Assembly (NCBI GenBank): GCA_036652815.1
Contig: JAVVVE010000011.1
Coordinates: forward strand, 1-64,000
Reading direction: 5' to 3'
Length of the DNA: 64,000 bases
Source of the DNA: SZUA-378 sp036652815
GTDB taxonomy: Bacteria; Bacillota; Clostridia; Lachnospirales; Lachnospiraceae
Part shown: in pieces, positions 51,663-59,171 of the stretch
Numbering within the stretch: position 1 is the stretch's first letter
Layout: each line of letters starts with the position of its first letter
Notes under the pieces: model-generated
What the model saw: only the letters and a program-made list of their open reading frames with translations
Database searches by the model: none
What the model was told of the DNA's origin: nothing
Position numbers and translations under genes: made by a program

Positions 51663-52513
51663 TGAAAGCGAAGACGAAAGAAGGCAGAACTTCTAATCTA
51701 ATAGGATTCATTACACTTTGCATTTTAGTTGTTGTTTTTCTGGTTCCTATTTTCTTTATTGTGGTAAACTCTTTTAAAGGAAAATTATATATCAGTGATG
51801 ATCCTTTTGCATTGCCAACAGCAGTAACCTTTGCAGGTTTTACTAATTATGCCAATGGGATAGCAAAGACTAATTTCTTCTCGGCATTTGGATGCTCTTT
51901 GTTTATTACCGTGTTTTCAGTAATAGCCATTGTATTCTTTACTTCTATGACGGCTTACTATATTACGAGAGTAAAATCAAAGCTAACCACAGGCATCTAC
52001 TATATGTTTGCCTTTTCGATGATTGTACCTTTCCAGATGGTTATGTTTACGATGTCAAAATTAGCGAATATGTGCCACTTGAATAATCCGGTCGGTATGG
52101 TTATACTATATTTGGGATTTGGAGCCGGATTATCTGTATTTATGTTTAGTGGATTTGTTAAATCGATTCCGATAGAGATAGAAGAAGCTGCTATGATAGA
52201 CGGTTGTAATCCACTTCAGACATTCTTTAGAGTGGTAATGCCGATTCTGAAACCTACAGCGATTACAGTAGCAATCTTAAATGCAATGTGGATATGGAAT
52301 GATTATTTGCTGCCATATCTGGTGATTGGGATTAGTACCAAATATAAAACCATTCCGGTAGTAGTACAATATCTGGTTGGCTCTTATGGAGCAAAAGATA
52401 TGGGTGCTATGATGGCATTGCTGGTACTTGCGATTATTCCTATTATTATCTTTTACTTAGCATGTCAGAAGTACATTATTGAAGGAGTCGTTGCCGGTGC
52501 GGTTAAGGGATAA
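51662..52513 (+). CDS. Sugar ABC transporter permease (MalG-like)
   Basis: 283 residues with six membrane helices. The EAA loop is EEAAMIDGCNPLQTFFRVVMPILKP, and the preceding FSMIVPFQMVMF and following WIWNDYLLPYLVI blocks are MalG/UgpE-like. It pairs with the preceding permease. AAGGAGG near 51647 serves it. No ATPase gene follows, so the importer probably uses a shared MsmX/MalK-type subunit encoded elsewhere. Confidence 0.88.
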   Translation: MKAKTKEGRTSNLIGFITLCILVVVFLVPIFFIVVNSFKGKLYISDDPFALPTAVTFAGFTNYANGIAKTNFFSAFGCSLFITVFSVIAIVFFTSMTAYYITRVKSKLTTGIYYMFAFSMIVPFQMVMFTMSKLANMCHLNNPVGMVILYLGFGAGLSVFMFSGFVKSIPIEIEEAAMIDGCNPLQTFFRVVMPILKPTAITVAILNAMWIWNDYLLPYLVIGISTKYKTIPVVVQYLVGSYGAKDMGAMMALLVLAIIPIIIFYLACQKYIIEGVVAGAVKG

Positions 52514-52524
52514 GGAGAATTATT

Positions 52525-54021
52525 ATGAGAAGAAGCGGTATCTTAATGCCGATTTCGAGTTTACCATCACGATATGGCATTGGCAGTTTTTCAAAAGAAG
52601 CATATCGGTATCTTGATTTTTTGAAGAAGGCAGGGCAGAGCTATTGGCAGATACTGCCTTTGGGACCTACCGGATATGGAGATTCACCGTATCAGTCTTT
52701 TTCTACTTTTGCAGGCAATCCATATTTTATTGATTTGGATACCTTGGTAGAAGAAGGATATTTGACCAAAGCAGCATGTAGAAAGTGTGATTTTGGAGAC
52801 AACGAGGAATCGATTGATTACGAGCTGCTCTATCGCAGCAGATTCAATTTATTGTATCAGGCTTATGAAAAGAGTGACATAGGAAAAAAGGAAGAGTTTC
52901 AGTCATTTATTCGGGAAAATCATTTTTGGTTGGATGATTATGCACTATTTATGTCAATTAAGAACGCTGAACATGGTAAGAGTTTTATTGAATGGGAAGA
53001 GCCTATCAAAAAAAGAGACCCGGAAACGATAGCCCGCTATCGGGAACAATATGCAATAGAGATAGAGTTCTACCAATTTCAACAATTTGAATTTTCTAAG
53101 CAATGGGAAAAATTAAAAAAGTATGCAAATGATCTACACATAGAAATTATCGGGGATATTCCGATTTATGTTGCTTTTGACAGTGCAGACACCTGGGCTA
53201 ATCCTGAACTATTTCAATTTGATCAAAATCTAACACCACTTGCAGTGGCAGGATGCCCACCGGATGCATTTTCGGAAACGGGACAACTTTGGGGGAATCC
53301 ACTCTATCGATGGGATTATCATAAAAAAACAGGCTATGAATGGTGGATGAAACGAATCGCTTATAGCTATAAGCTGTATGATGTAGTACGGATTGATCAT
53401 TTTAGAGGGTTTGATGAGTATTATGCGATACCTTACGGACATCTGACCGCAGAACATGGGAAGTGGAAGAAGGGTCCGGGACTGGATTTTTTCAAAGTTA
53501 TGAAAGCTACGCTGGGTACGAAAAGAGTCATAGCAGAGGATCTGGGATTCCTAACCCCGAGTGTTTTAAAATTAGTAAAGGATTCGGGATATCCCGGTAT
53601 GAAGATATTACAGTTTGCCTTTGATTCCAGAGAGGAAAGTGATTACCTGCCACATAATTATGTGCGCAACAGTGTTGTATATACAGGGACTCATGATAAT
53701 GACACAACTGTCAGCTGGTATCAAAAGCTGGATAAAGCAGATAAAAAATTAGCTAAGACTTACTTAGATATACAAGATGATACTCATGTCACATGGACTT
53801 TTATTAAAGCGGCATTAGCGAGTGTGTCAGAGACTGCGATTATTCCGATGCAGGATTATCTGGAACTGGATGATACGGCAAGGATTAACACGCCATCTAC
53901 GCTGGGTAATAACTGGAAGTGGCGAATGAAGAAGGACGCTATGCGAGCACCGCTTGCCGGACAAATCAGAGAATTAACACGAATATACAGCCGGTTGTAT
54001 GAAGAAGATATAACCTGCTAG
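52525..54021 (+). CDS. malQ: 4-alpha-glucanotransferase
   Basis: 498 residues, a normal GH77 length. It transfers glucan segments between maltodextrins, producing chains for the phosphorylase. RRSGILMPISSLPSRYGIGSF at the start, YWQILPLGPTGYGDSPYQSFS, the nucleophile Asp in VRIDHFRGF, the acid/base Glu in IAEDLG and the third Asp in GTHDNDT are all visible. It starts 11 bp after the permease gene. Confidence 0.94.
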   Translation: MRRSGILMPISSLPSRYGIGSFSKEAYRYLDFLKKAGQSYWQILPLGPTGYGDSPYQSFSTFAGNPYFIDLDTLVEEGYLTKAACRKCDFGDNEESIDYELLYRSRFNLLYQAYEKSDIGKKEEFQSFIRENHFWLDDYALFMSIKNAEHGKSFIEWEEPIKKRDPETIARYREQYAIEIEFYQFQQFEFSKQWEKLKKYANDLHIEIIGDIPIYVAFDSADTWANPELFQFDQNLTPLAVAGCPPDAFSETGQLWGNPLYRWDYHKKTGYEWWMKRIAYSYKLYDVVRIDHFRGFDEYYAIPYGHLTAEHGKWKKGPGLDFFKVMKATLGTKRVIAEDLGFLTPSVLKLVKDSGYPGMKILQFAFDSREESDYLPHNYVRNSVVYTGTHDNDTTVSWYQKLDKADKKLAKTYLDIQDDTHVTWTFIKAALASVSETAIIPMQDYLELDDTARINTPSTLGNNWKWRMKKDAMRAPLAGQIRELTRIYSRLYEEDITC

Positions 54022-54036
54022 ACAGAAGGTATTGTA

Positions 54037-55071
54037 ATGGAAGAGATGACGATTAAAGATATTGCAAGGCTATGTGGAGTCGGAGTCAGCACAGTGTCCA
54101 GAGCCATCAATAATCATCCGGATATTAATCCTGAGACCAAAGAGATGATTATGGATATTATTAAACAGAATAGTTATATTCCTAATAATAGTGCGAGGAA
54201 CCTCAAACGAACAGAGGCCAAGTCCATTGCGGTATTGGTAAAGGGAATGTCCAATCTGTTCTTTTCCAAGATGATTAAAGTGATGGAAGAAGAGATTAAA
54301 AAGAAAAAATATACCATGGTATTGCATCATGTGGATTTTAATGAAGATGAAGTGGATGTGGCATTGGAACTGATTAAAGAAAAAAGGCTGGCAGGTATTA
54401 TATTCTTAGGAGGATATTTTTATCAGGCAGAGGATAAACTGGAGATGCTTCATGTACCATTTGTACTTAGTACAGTGAGCGGTGCTCCCGGAAACTTTAA
54501 TCGTCAGAATTATTCTTCTATCTCCGTAGATGATGAAGGAGAGAGCTTCAAAATGGTAGAACATCTGATTCAATTAGGTCATAAACGGATTGCCATCCTT
54601 TGTGCTGTGTCGGAGGATGAGAGTATTGGTAAGCTTCGTCTGGCAGGCTATCGCAGAGCGTTGACACAATATCATATCCCGCTTGATGAATCACTGATTC
54701 AACCGATGCGTAAGGATATGGAACAATATTCTATGCAGAATGGATATGCAGTTACGAAGCAGATGTTAGAAGAAAACAGGCAGTTTACGGCACTCTATGC
54801 GATATCGGATATGATGGCAATCGGTGCCTGCAAAGCCATCATGGATAGTGGCAAAAGGATACCGCAAGACTATTCGGTGGCAGGCTTCGATGGTGTTGAC
54901 ATAGGTGCTTTCTATAACCCATCTTTAACAACGATTCAGCAACCTGTAGAAGAGATGGCGAGAGCTACGGCAAAGCTGCTGTTTCATATTTTATCCAAAA
55001 AAGAAGTGCATCAACATGTTTTGTTCCCGGCAGAACTGGTGGAACGTGATTCTACAGCAATACAACTGTAA
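54037..55071 (+). CDS. LacI-family regulator of the maltodextrin operon
   Basis: 344 residues. HTH TIKDIARLCGVGVSTVSRAIN, hinge YIPNNSARNLKR, then an effector domain ending in the VAGFDGVDIGAFYNPSLTTIQQP block typical of the family. It is the last gene of the transport operon, 15 bp after malQ, and probably represses it through the operator at 49153-49164. The inducer is presumably maltose or a maltodextrin. Confidence 0.88.
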   Translation: MEEMTIKDIARLCGVGVSTVSRAINNHPDINPETKEMIMDIIKQNSYIPNNSARNLKRTEAKSIAVLVKGMSNLFFSKMIKVMEEEIKKKKYTMVLHHVDFNEDEVDVALELIKEKRLAGIIFLGGYFYQAEDKLEMLHVPFVLSTVSGAPGNFNRQNYSSISVDDEGESFKMVEHLIQLGHKRIAILCAVSEDESIGKLRLAGYRRALTQYHIPLDESLIQPMRKDMEQYSMQNGYAVTKQMLEENRQFTALYAISDMMAIGACKAIMDSGKRIPQDYSVAGFDGVDIGAFYNPSLTTIQQPVEEMARATAKLLFHILSKKEVHQHVLFPAELVERDSTAIQL

Positions 55072-55097
55072 CAATAACGATAGAAGGATGGAAATTT

Positions 55098-56294
55098 TTA
55101 CTCCCTGGATAGTAATCTTTTATAACTGATATCCATTCCAAAGGCACCCAGTGGTGCGGTAATGATAATAGAAAGTACGGCTACAGATAAAACGATTTTG
55201 CCACACGGAAGTCCCAGTGCAAGAGGAACAGAGCCGATGGCTGCCTGGACAGTAGCTTTTGGAAGATAAGAAATCACACAAAATAAGCGTTCTTTGTAGT
55301 TGAGCTGTGTGCCAATCAAGCAAAGCATGACTCCGACAGAACGGAAAACCAAAGCAATCAGTATCATGAACACTGCGCCCAGACCGGCTCCCATGGTATA
55401 ACGAATATCAACCGCAGCGCCTACAAGAACGAACAGAATCACTTCCGCAGCCAGCCATAGCTTACCGAATTTTTCGGAAAGTCGTGTGGAAACAAGAGTA
55501 ACGCTGCGCATCTGTAGGACACATGCCATGCTCATAACGGCCAGCAATCCGGAGATGGCGATGATCCCGTTCAGCCAGTCCTCAATAGCCAGCATCAAAA
55601 AGGCACATCCAAGGATAATGATCACTTTGATGCTGTTGCGTATGCCGTGTTTATGTGCATAGTTAGTTTCAAAAAATAAAGCAAGCAGCCATCCGGTGAT
55701 GGCTCCGACGGCAATGCCCAACAAAATGGAAATAGGGATATTGACAAAATCCATGACCTTGGCAGAACCACCTTGTGCGATACCCACAAAAGCACCAAAT
55801 AAAACAATGACAAAGACATCATCCAAAGAAGCACCTGCCAGAATCAACTGCGGGATGCTTTTTTTGGTTCCGTACCGGTGCTCCATTAAGTGCACCATTT
55901 TGGGAACAACAACTGCAGGCGAAACAGCACCCAGCACAGCACCCATGATAGCCCCTTCTATTACAGTCACAGAGAGTATCGCAGGTGCCAGCAATATAAA
56001 TGCCGCAATCTCAAATAATGCCGGAATAAAGGACATTAAAATCGCAGGACGTCCTACTTTTTTAAGATCACTAATATTGAGCGATAAGCCTGCTTTGATT
56101 AAGATGATGACGAGTGCGATCTGACGAAGCTGTGCAGAAATATTAAGAATAGAACTGTCCAGTAAATCCAACACATAGGGACCAAGTACGATACCGGTCA
56201 GTAACATGCCGATGATGCGAGGCAGTTTTAGACGACTGCAGATGGAGGCCATGGCCAGACCAACCAGAAAAACGAGAGCAAGTGATGTTAACAT
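55098..56294 (-). CDS. Cation:proton antiporter (CPA family)
   Basis: 398 residues with about 11-12 membrane helices and no C-terminal TrkA or USP domain. LPRIIGMLLTGIVLGPYVLDLLD at the N terminus and LAGASLDDVFVIVLFGAF, with the adjacent Asp pair of the ion site, are typical of NhaP/KefB-like exchangers. It should exchange Na+ or K+ for H+. It lies 64 bp downstream of the CYTH gene on the same strand and may be co-transcribed. Confidence 0.82.
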   Translation of the reverse strand: MLTSLALVFLVGLAMASICSRLKLPRIIGMLLTGIVLGPYVLDLLDSSILNISAQLRQIALVIILIKAGLSLNISDLKKVGRPAILMSFIPALFEIAAFILLAPAILSVTVIEGAIMGAVLGAVSPAVVVPKMVHLMEHRYGTKKSIPQLILAGASLDDVFVIVLFGAFVGIAQGGSAKVMDFVNIPISILLGIAVGAITGWLLALFFETNYAHKHGIRNSIKVIIILGCAFLMLAIEDWLNGIIAISGLLAVMSMACVLQMRSVTLVSTRLSEKFGKLWLAAEVILFVLVGAAVDIRYTMGAGLGAVFMILIALVFRSVGVMLCLIGTQLNYKERLFCVISYLPKATVQAAIGSVPLALGLPCGKIVLSVAVLSIIITAPLGAFGMDISYKRLLSRE

Positions 56295-56358
56295 ATAATT
56301 TCCTCCTAAATATAATTATCCGGCATTGACGCAATTAGAAGCATACGGAACAGAGAAC

Positions 56359-56829
56359 TTAGGCACGGCTGAGCGTTGAGTTGTGGTAGGCAGTGTCATA
56401 AGTGACATCTTCTAAGAACCAGTCAGGAGCGACAAAGGCATTAGACATAGCTTCACTGGGGAATTCTACCTCGGCAATGATCAGCGGAGCAAAAGGAGCA
56501 TCAAAGACGTCTAATTCTATCATAAGTGGCACAGCATGTGAGGTATCTGGTTCCAGGGGAATCAGGTATCTTTTTTTAGTTATGACGGTACCGTCAGCTT
56601 TTGCAATGAGATGCTGATAGGCTTCATCGGTCAGTGGCAGATTGTATTCTTCTCTCGCCATGAGTCCGCTGCCTTTGTAGGTAAGATAATAAGTTTCATC
56701 CTCTCTTCGCACCCGAACAACGGGTTTTGTACACAGATATCCTTGCTCGATTAGATGATAAGGGTAGGAAGAAAGATTTTCCGGTAATTTTTTTATTGTA
56801 TATTTTCTTTCGATTTCCATAGGTTTCAT
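56359..56829 (-). CDS. CYTH domain protein
   Basis: 156 residues. The signature E-x-E-R-K is MEIERKYTI near the N terminus (residues 4-12). YLTYKGSGLMAREEYN and ELDVFDAPFAPLIIAEVEFPSE supply the alternating charged beta-strands of the triphosphate tunnel. Members hydrolyse inorganic triphosphate or related substrates with Mg2+; which one cannot be told. AAAGGAAAGG lies upstream of the ATG at 56829. The in-frame ATG three codons on would also keep the motif. Confidence 0.85.
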   Translation of the reverse strand: MKPMEIERKYTIKKLPENLSSYPYHLIEQGYLCTKPVVRVRREDETYYLTYKGSGLMAREEYNLPLTDEAYQHLIAKADGTVITKKRYLIPLEPDTSHAVPLMIELDVFDAPFAPLIIAEVEFPSEAMSNAFVAPDWFLEDVTYDTAYHNSTLSRA

Positions 56830-56953
56830 GGTTAAGACGCCTTTCCTTTAGGATTGTTTCTACTTGCTTCTTTTTAGAGTATAGCATAAAATTAGATTGG
56901 ATAAAATAAAGAAGAATCAAATTCATAAAAAACAGAAAATAATGAGGAAAAAA

Positions 56954-57517
56954 ATGAGCAAAGTAGGCGTATTTCTGGCAGCAGGATTTGAAGAGATTGA
57001 AGCATTAACGGTAGTGGATCTATTAAGAAGAGCAGAGATTGAGACGGATGTCATATCCATAGAAGAGGAACTCTTAGTTACCGGTTCGCATCGCATCAGC
57101 GTAAAAGCAGATATGCGATTATGGGAAGCTGATTTTGACCAGATGGATATGCTGGTACTGCCGGGTGGGATGCCGGGAACCAAGAATCTGGAAGCATGTG
57201 AACCACTGATGAAGCAGGTGGAGCTCTTTCATCAACAAAAAAAATATATCAGTGCCATCTGTGCAGCACCTCGCATCTTGGGAGAACGCGGCATGCTACA
57301 GGACAGACGTGCCTGCTCTTTTCCGGATGCAGAATCCTATCTGTCAGGGGCAATCGTAACCAAGCAGGAAGTGGAAGTATCAGAACATATTACGACAGCC
57401 AGAGGAATGGGATGCAGTATCCCGTTTGCATTGGCGATTGTTTCAAGATTGCAGGGAGAAGCAGCAGCACAGACGCTGGCACAAAAGATCGTGTTCAGAC
57501 AAAAATTACCATCATAA
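56954..57517 (+). CDS. DJ-1/PfpI family protein
   Basis: 187 residues from ATG 56954, next to GAGGA at 56944-56948. Earlier in-frame ATGs at 56897 and 56942 would give a Lys-rich extension unlike the family. VGVFLAAGFEEIEALTVVDLLRRA is the DJ-1 N terminus and the conserved nucleophile cysteine is C103 in SAICAAPRILGE. Family members act as protein or glyoxal repair enzymes, with debated activities. It diverges from the CYTH gene. Confidence 0.88.
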   Translation: MSKVGVFLAAGFEEIEALTVVDLLRRAEIETDVISIEEELLVTGSHRISVKADMRLWEADFDQMDMLVLPGGMPGTKNLEACEPLMKQVELFHQQKKYISAICAAPRILGERGMLQDRRACSFPDAESYLSGAIVTKQEVEVSEHITTARGMGCSIPFALAIVSRLQGEAAAQTLAQKIVFRQKLPS

Positions 57518-57545
57518 TAATCACAAGACCGCTAATACTAAGAGC

Positions 57546-57598
57546 AAGATAAGTAATGAAATCAACACATATCAAGTGAGAAAGTAATTGCTTATCTT
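57546..57598. repeat. Inverted repeat upstream of the SASP gene
   Basis: AAGATAAGTAAT (57546-57557) and ATTGCTTATCTT (57587-57598) form 12-bp arms with one wobble pair around 29 bp. It may be a leader hairpin. I do not see a clear sigma-G promoter in the 144-bp gap. Confidence 0.5.
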
Positions 57599-57661
57599 CC
57601 AAATAGATGAGGATAGCTAACTATCTACAACCAACAACATGATTAGCGGAGGTGAACAACA

Positions 57662-57862
57662 ATGACAAACAGCAAATCAAATAAAACAGTAGTCCCTGAA
57701 TCCAAAGCAGCAATGGATCGTTTTAAAACAGAGGTAGCTTCTGAATTAGGTGTAAACCTTAAGGAAGGTTACAATGGAGATTTAACGTCAAAGGAAGCCG
57801 GTTCAATCGGCGGAGAAATGGTTAAGAGAATGATCGCACGTCAGGAAGAGCAAATGAAATAA
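57662..57862 (+). CDS. Alpha/beta-type small acid-soluble spore protein
   Basis: 66 residues, the usual size. AAMDRFKTEVASELGV contains the germination-protease recognition region (TEVASELGV), and KEGYNGDLTSKEAGSIGGEMVKRMI is the DNA-binding half typical of SASP. It coats spore DNA and protects it against UV and heat. AGCGGAGGTGA is a strong ribosome binding site. It is direct evidence that the organism forms, or recently formed, endospores. Confidence 0.95.
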   Translation: MTNSKSNKTVVPESKAAMDRFKTEVASELGVNLKEGYNGDLTSKEAGSIGGEMVKRMIARQEEQMK

Positions 57863-57883
57863 ATTATTTGTAGAAAACTAAAT

Positions 57884-57925
57884 AAAGATACCCCATCGAT
57901 AACAATCGTCGATGGGGTATCTTTT
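57884..57925. terminator. Rho-independent terminator, possibly bidirectional
   Basis: AAAGATACCCCATCGA pairs with TCGATGGGGTATCTTTT. It ends the SASP transcript. The A-rich left arm gives a T run on the minus strand, so it may also end the convergent ECF gene. Confidence 0.9.
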
Positions 57926-58493
57926 AGTCATTATTTTTAAGAGATTTTTGCAGCGGGATCCAGATAATATAAGCGAGGGCACTGCCGATCAAAGCGGTTA
58001 CTAACTGTGTAACAGAGAAGGTAATCTTAGCGGCAGCTAATATCTTAGGTAACATCTCCGGTTTAGGCAGATGTGCGGCGATGCTGCTACCCATAAGAGG
58101 TAAGATAATCAGGACAACGACAACGCCCATAAAGACAGCTTTCACAACGGAACCCAGTACAAGCCCGGTTGCCAGATGTAGTTTAAACTTACATTTGTTT
58201 TCATAGTAATAAGTGAAGAATACCAAGATAAGATTTCCCAACATAATAACAGGGAACATAAGAGGTATCGCTGCCATAATCGGAGAGCCGGTGAAGAAAA
58301 AGGCTGTAATCGGGGCGATAATAGACAGTAGGATACCGCTGTAGAGACCGGCACCTAATACGGCGAGAATCAAAGTGGCATTGACAATCGGTCCTGTAAT
58401 ATAAGGAGAGATGTTCTTAAAGTACTGGCTGCCGATGCAGATAGCTAATAGAAGAGCGGTTGCGGTCAGTTGCTTGGTTGTGATTTTTTTCAT
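57924..58493 (-). CDS. ECF transporter S component
   Basis: 189 residues from ATG 58493, behind a GGAGC site. A reading from 58715 would run antisense-like over the neighbouring gene. Six hydrophobic helices, with KKITTKQLTATALLLAICIG at the N terminus, match the substrate-binding membrane subunit of vitamin-type ECF importers. No A or T components are nearby, so it would use a shared ECF module. The vitamin or metabolite is unknown. It follows the TM1266 gene by 40 bp on the same strand. Confidence 0.72.
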   Translation of the reverse strand: MKKITTKQLTATALLLAICIGSQYFKNISPYITGPIVNATLILAVLGAGLYSGILLSIIAPITAFFFTGSPIMAAIPLMFPVIMLGNLILVFFTYYYENKCKFKLHLATGLVLGSVVKAVFMGVVVVLIILPLMGSSIAAHLPKPEMLPKILAAAKITFSVTQLVTALIGSALAYIIWIPLQKSLKNND

Positions 58494-58533
58494 AATGATA
58501 GCTCCATTCTGCCTGTGAAACAGGCATAGTATT

Positions 58534-58779
58534 TTATTGTTTAGATTGCATAGATTTGGCAGTAATGCCTTGGATACGCCCCAGCTTACCGGATAATGCA
58601 CTGATGGTATCAGGCGGTGCACATACGATAATAGACATAATATTAACTGATTTTTCATGGAACGGAATCCCCATACGCCCGATGATGCAGGAGGCATATT
58701 CGTGCAGAAGATCATTGACCTCAGCGGCGGCAGACAGCTCCTTTACAAAGATTCCGATAATTGCTATTTTATCATCCAC
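58534..58779 (-). CDS. TM1266-family iron-only hydrogenase-associated regulator
   Basis: 81 residues from GTG 58779, set by AGAGGTG about 8 bp upstream. It has a ferredoxin-like (ACT/NikR-type) fold pattern. IAIIGIFVKE, LLHEYASCIIGRMGIPF and ISALSGKLGRIQGITAKS match the small TM1266 family found beside FeFe-hydrogenase genes. Its true ligand is unknown. Here no hydrogenase gene is adjacent; the partner is an ECF S component. A promoter, leader RNA and intrinsic terminator lie upstream (58832-59019). Confidence 0.82.
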   Translation of the reverse strand: MDDKIAIIGIFVKELSAAAEVNDLLHEYASCIIGRMGIPFHEKSVNIMSIIVCAPPDTISALSGKLGRIQGITAKSMQSKQ

Positions 58780-58831
58780 GTTATTTTCACCTCTTTTCTT
58801 GTATTGCTGATATCATGGCAAATGGATTGCA

Positions 58832-58865
58832 TAAAAAAATCTCTTTGCACGGTACACAAAGAGAT
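58832..58865 (-). terminator. Intrinsic terminator in the TM1266 leader
   Basis: On the minus strand: ATCTCTTTG (58865-58857) pairs with CAAAGAGAT (58847-58839), followed by a run of T residues (58839-58833). It lies 53 bp before the TM1266 start codon, so it would stop the leader before the gene. Confidence 0.85.
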
Positions 58866-58984
58866 ATCATTCTTCACATATGATATGTTCTTAGCATCAG
58901 GAGTACCTTGGCTTCAGTCATTTATTCTTCCGGATAATTATGTGGCTATAGGAACAGGAGTATCCTTTGCTATTTCTATAGGCA
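58833..58984 (-). ncRNA. Unassigned leader RNA with terminator, riboswitch-like layout
   Basis: A consensus promoter (58991-59019) drives about 150 nt that end in the terminator at 58832-58865, before any gene. The RNA contains a hairpin GC(c)TAT-AGAA-ATAGC at its 5' end. It also has two copies of a GG(a)TACTCCTG element (AGGATACTCCTG and AAGGTACTCCTG) about 50 nt apart, each able to form a small hairpin, and a stem ACATA/TATGT. I do not recognise TPP, FMN, SAM, cobalamin, c-di-GMP, purine, lysine, glycine, THF or T-box core motifs. Other options are a small RNA or a decayed gene. Confidence 0.45.
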
Positions 58985-58990
58985 ATCCCT

Positions 58991-59019
58991 AGTATAAACA
59001 CAGTGGAAGAAAAAGGCAA
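58991..59019 (-). promoter_or_regulatory. Promoter of the TM1266 leader RNA
   Basis: On the minus strand: TTGCCT (59019-59014), a 17-bp spacer and TATACT (58996-58991). Start expected near 58984. Confidence 0.65.
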
Positions 59020-59031
59020 GAAAAAAGTTAT

Positions 59032-59077
59032 AGATTGAGCCGATAACTTTTCATAGATGGAGCCGACAACTTTTCAT
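59032..59077. repeat. Two 23-bp tandem repeats between divergent promoters
   Basis: Two head-to-tail copies of AGATKGAGCCGAYAACTTTTCAT, written with one-letter ambiguity codes (23 bp, two differences), lie at 59032-59054 and 59055-59077. The right copy touches the -35 box of tig and the left lies 12 bp from the minus-strand -35 box. Confidence 0.75.
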
Positions 59078-59105
59078 TGTATTTAGGAAAGCCTTATGCT
59101 ATAAT
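59077..59105 (+). promoter_or_regulatory. Promoter of tig
   Basis: TTGTAT (59077-59082), a 17-bp spacer and TATAAT (59100-59105). Confidence 0.7.
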
Positions 59106-59171
59106 CGTAAAATGACTGTGAGTATGGGAAAATAGGAATAGACACAGATATCTGAAGGAGGAAATAGTAAT

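Noticed and set aside
58921..58975. TPP riboswitch on the plus strand (CCGGATAAT followed by TAGGAA)
   Set aside because: The CTGAGA and ACCTGA core segments and the pairing pattern are missing, and no plus-strand gene is suitably placed.
58866..58992. C-terminal part of a plus-strand membrane protein
   Set aside because: The open frame depends on overlapping the TM1266 gene antisense and has no start signal. A minus-strand promoter and terminator better explain the stretch.
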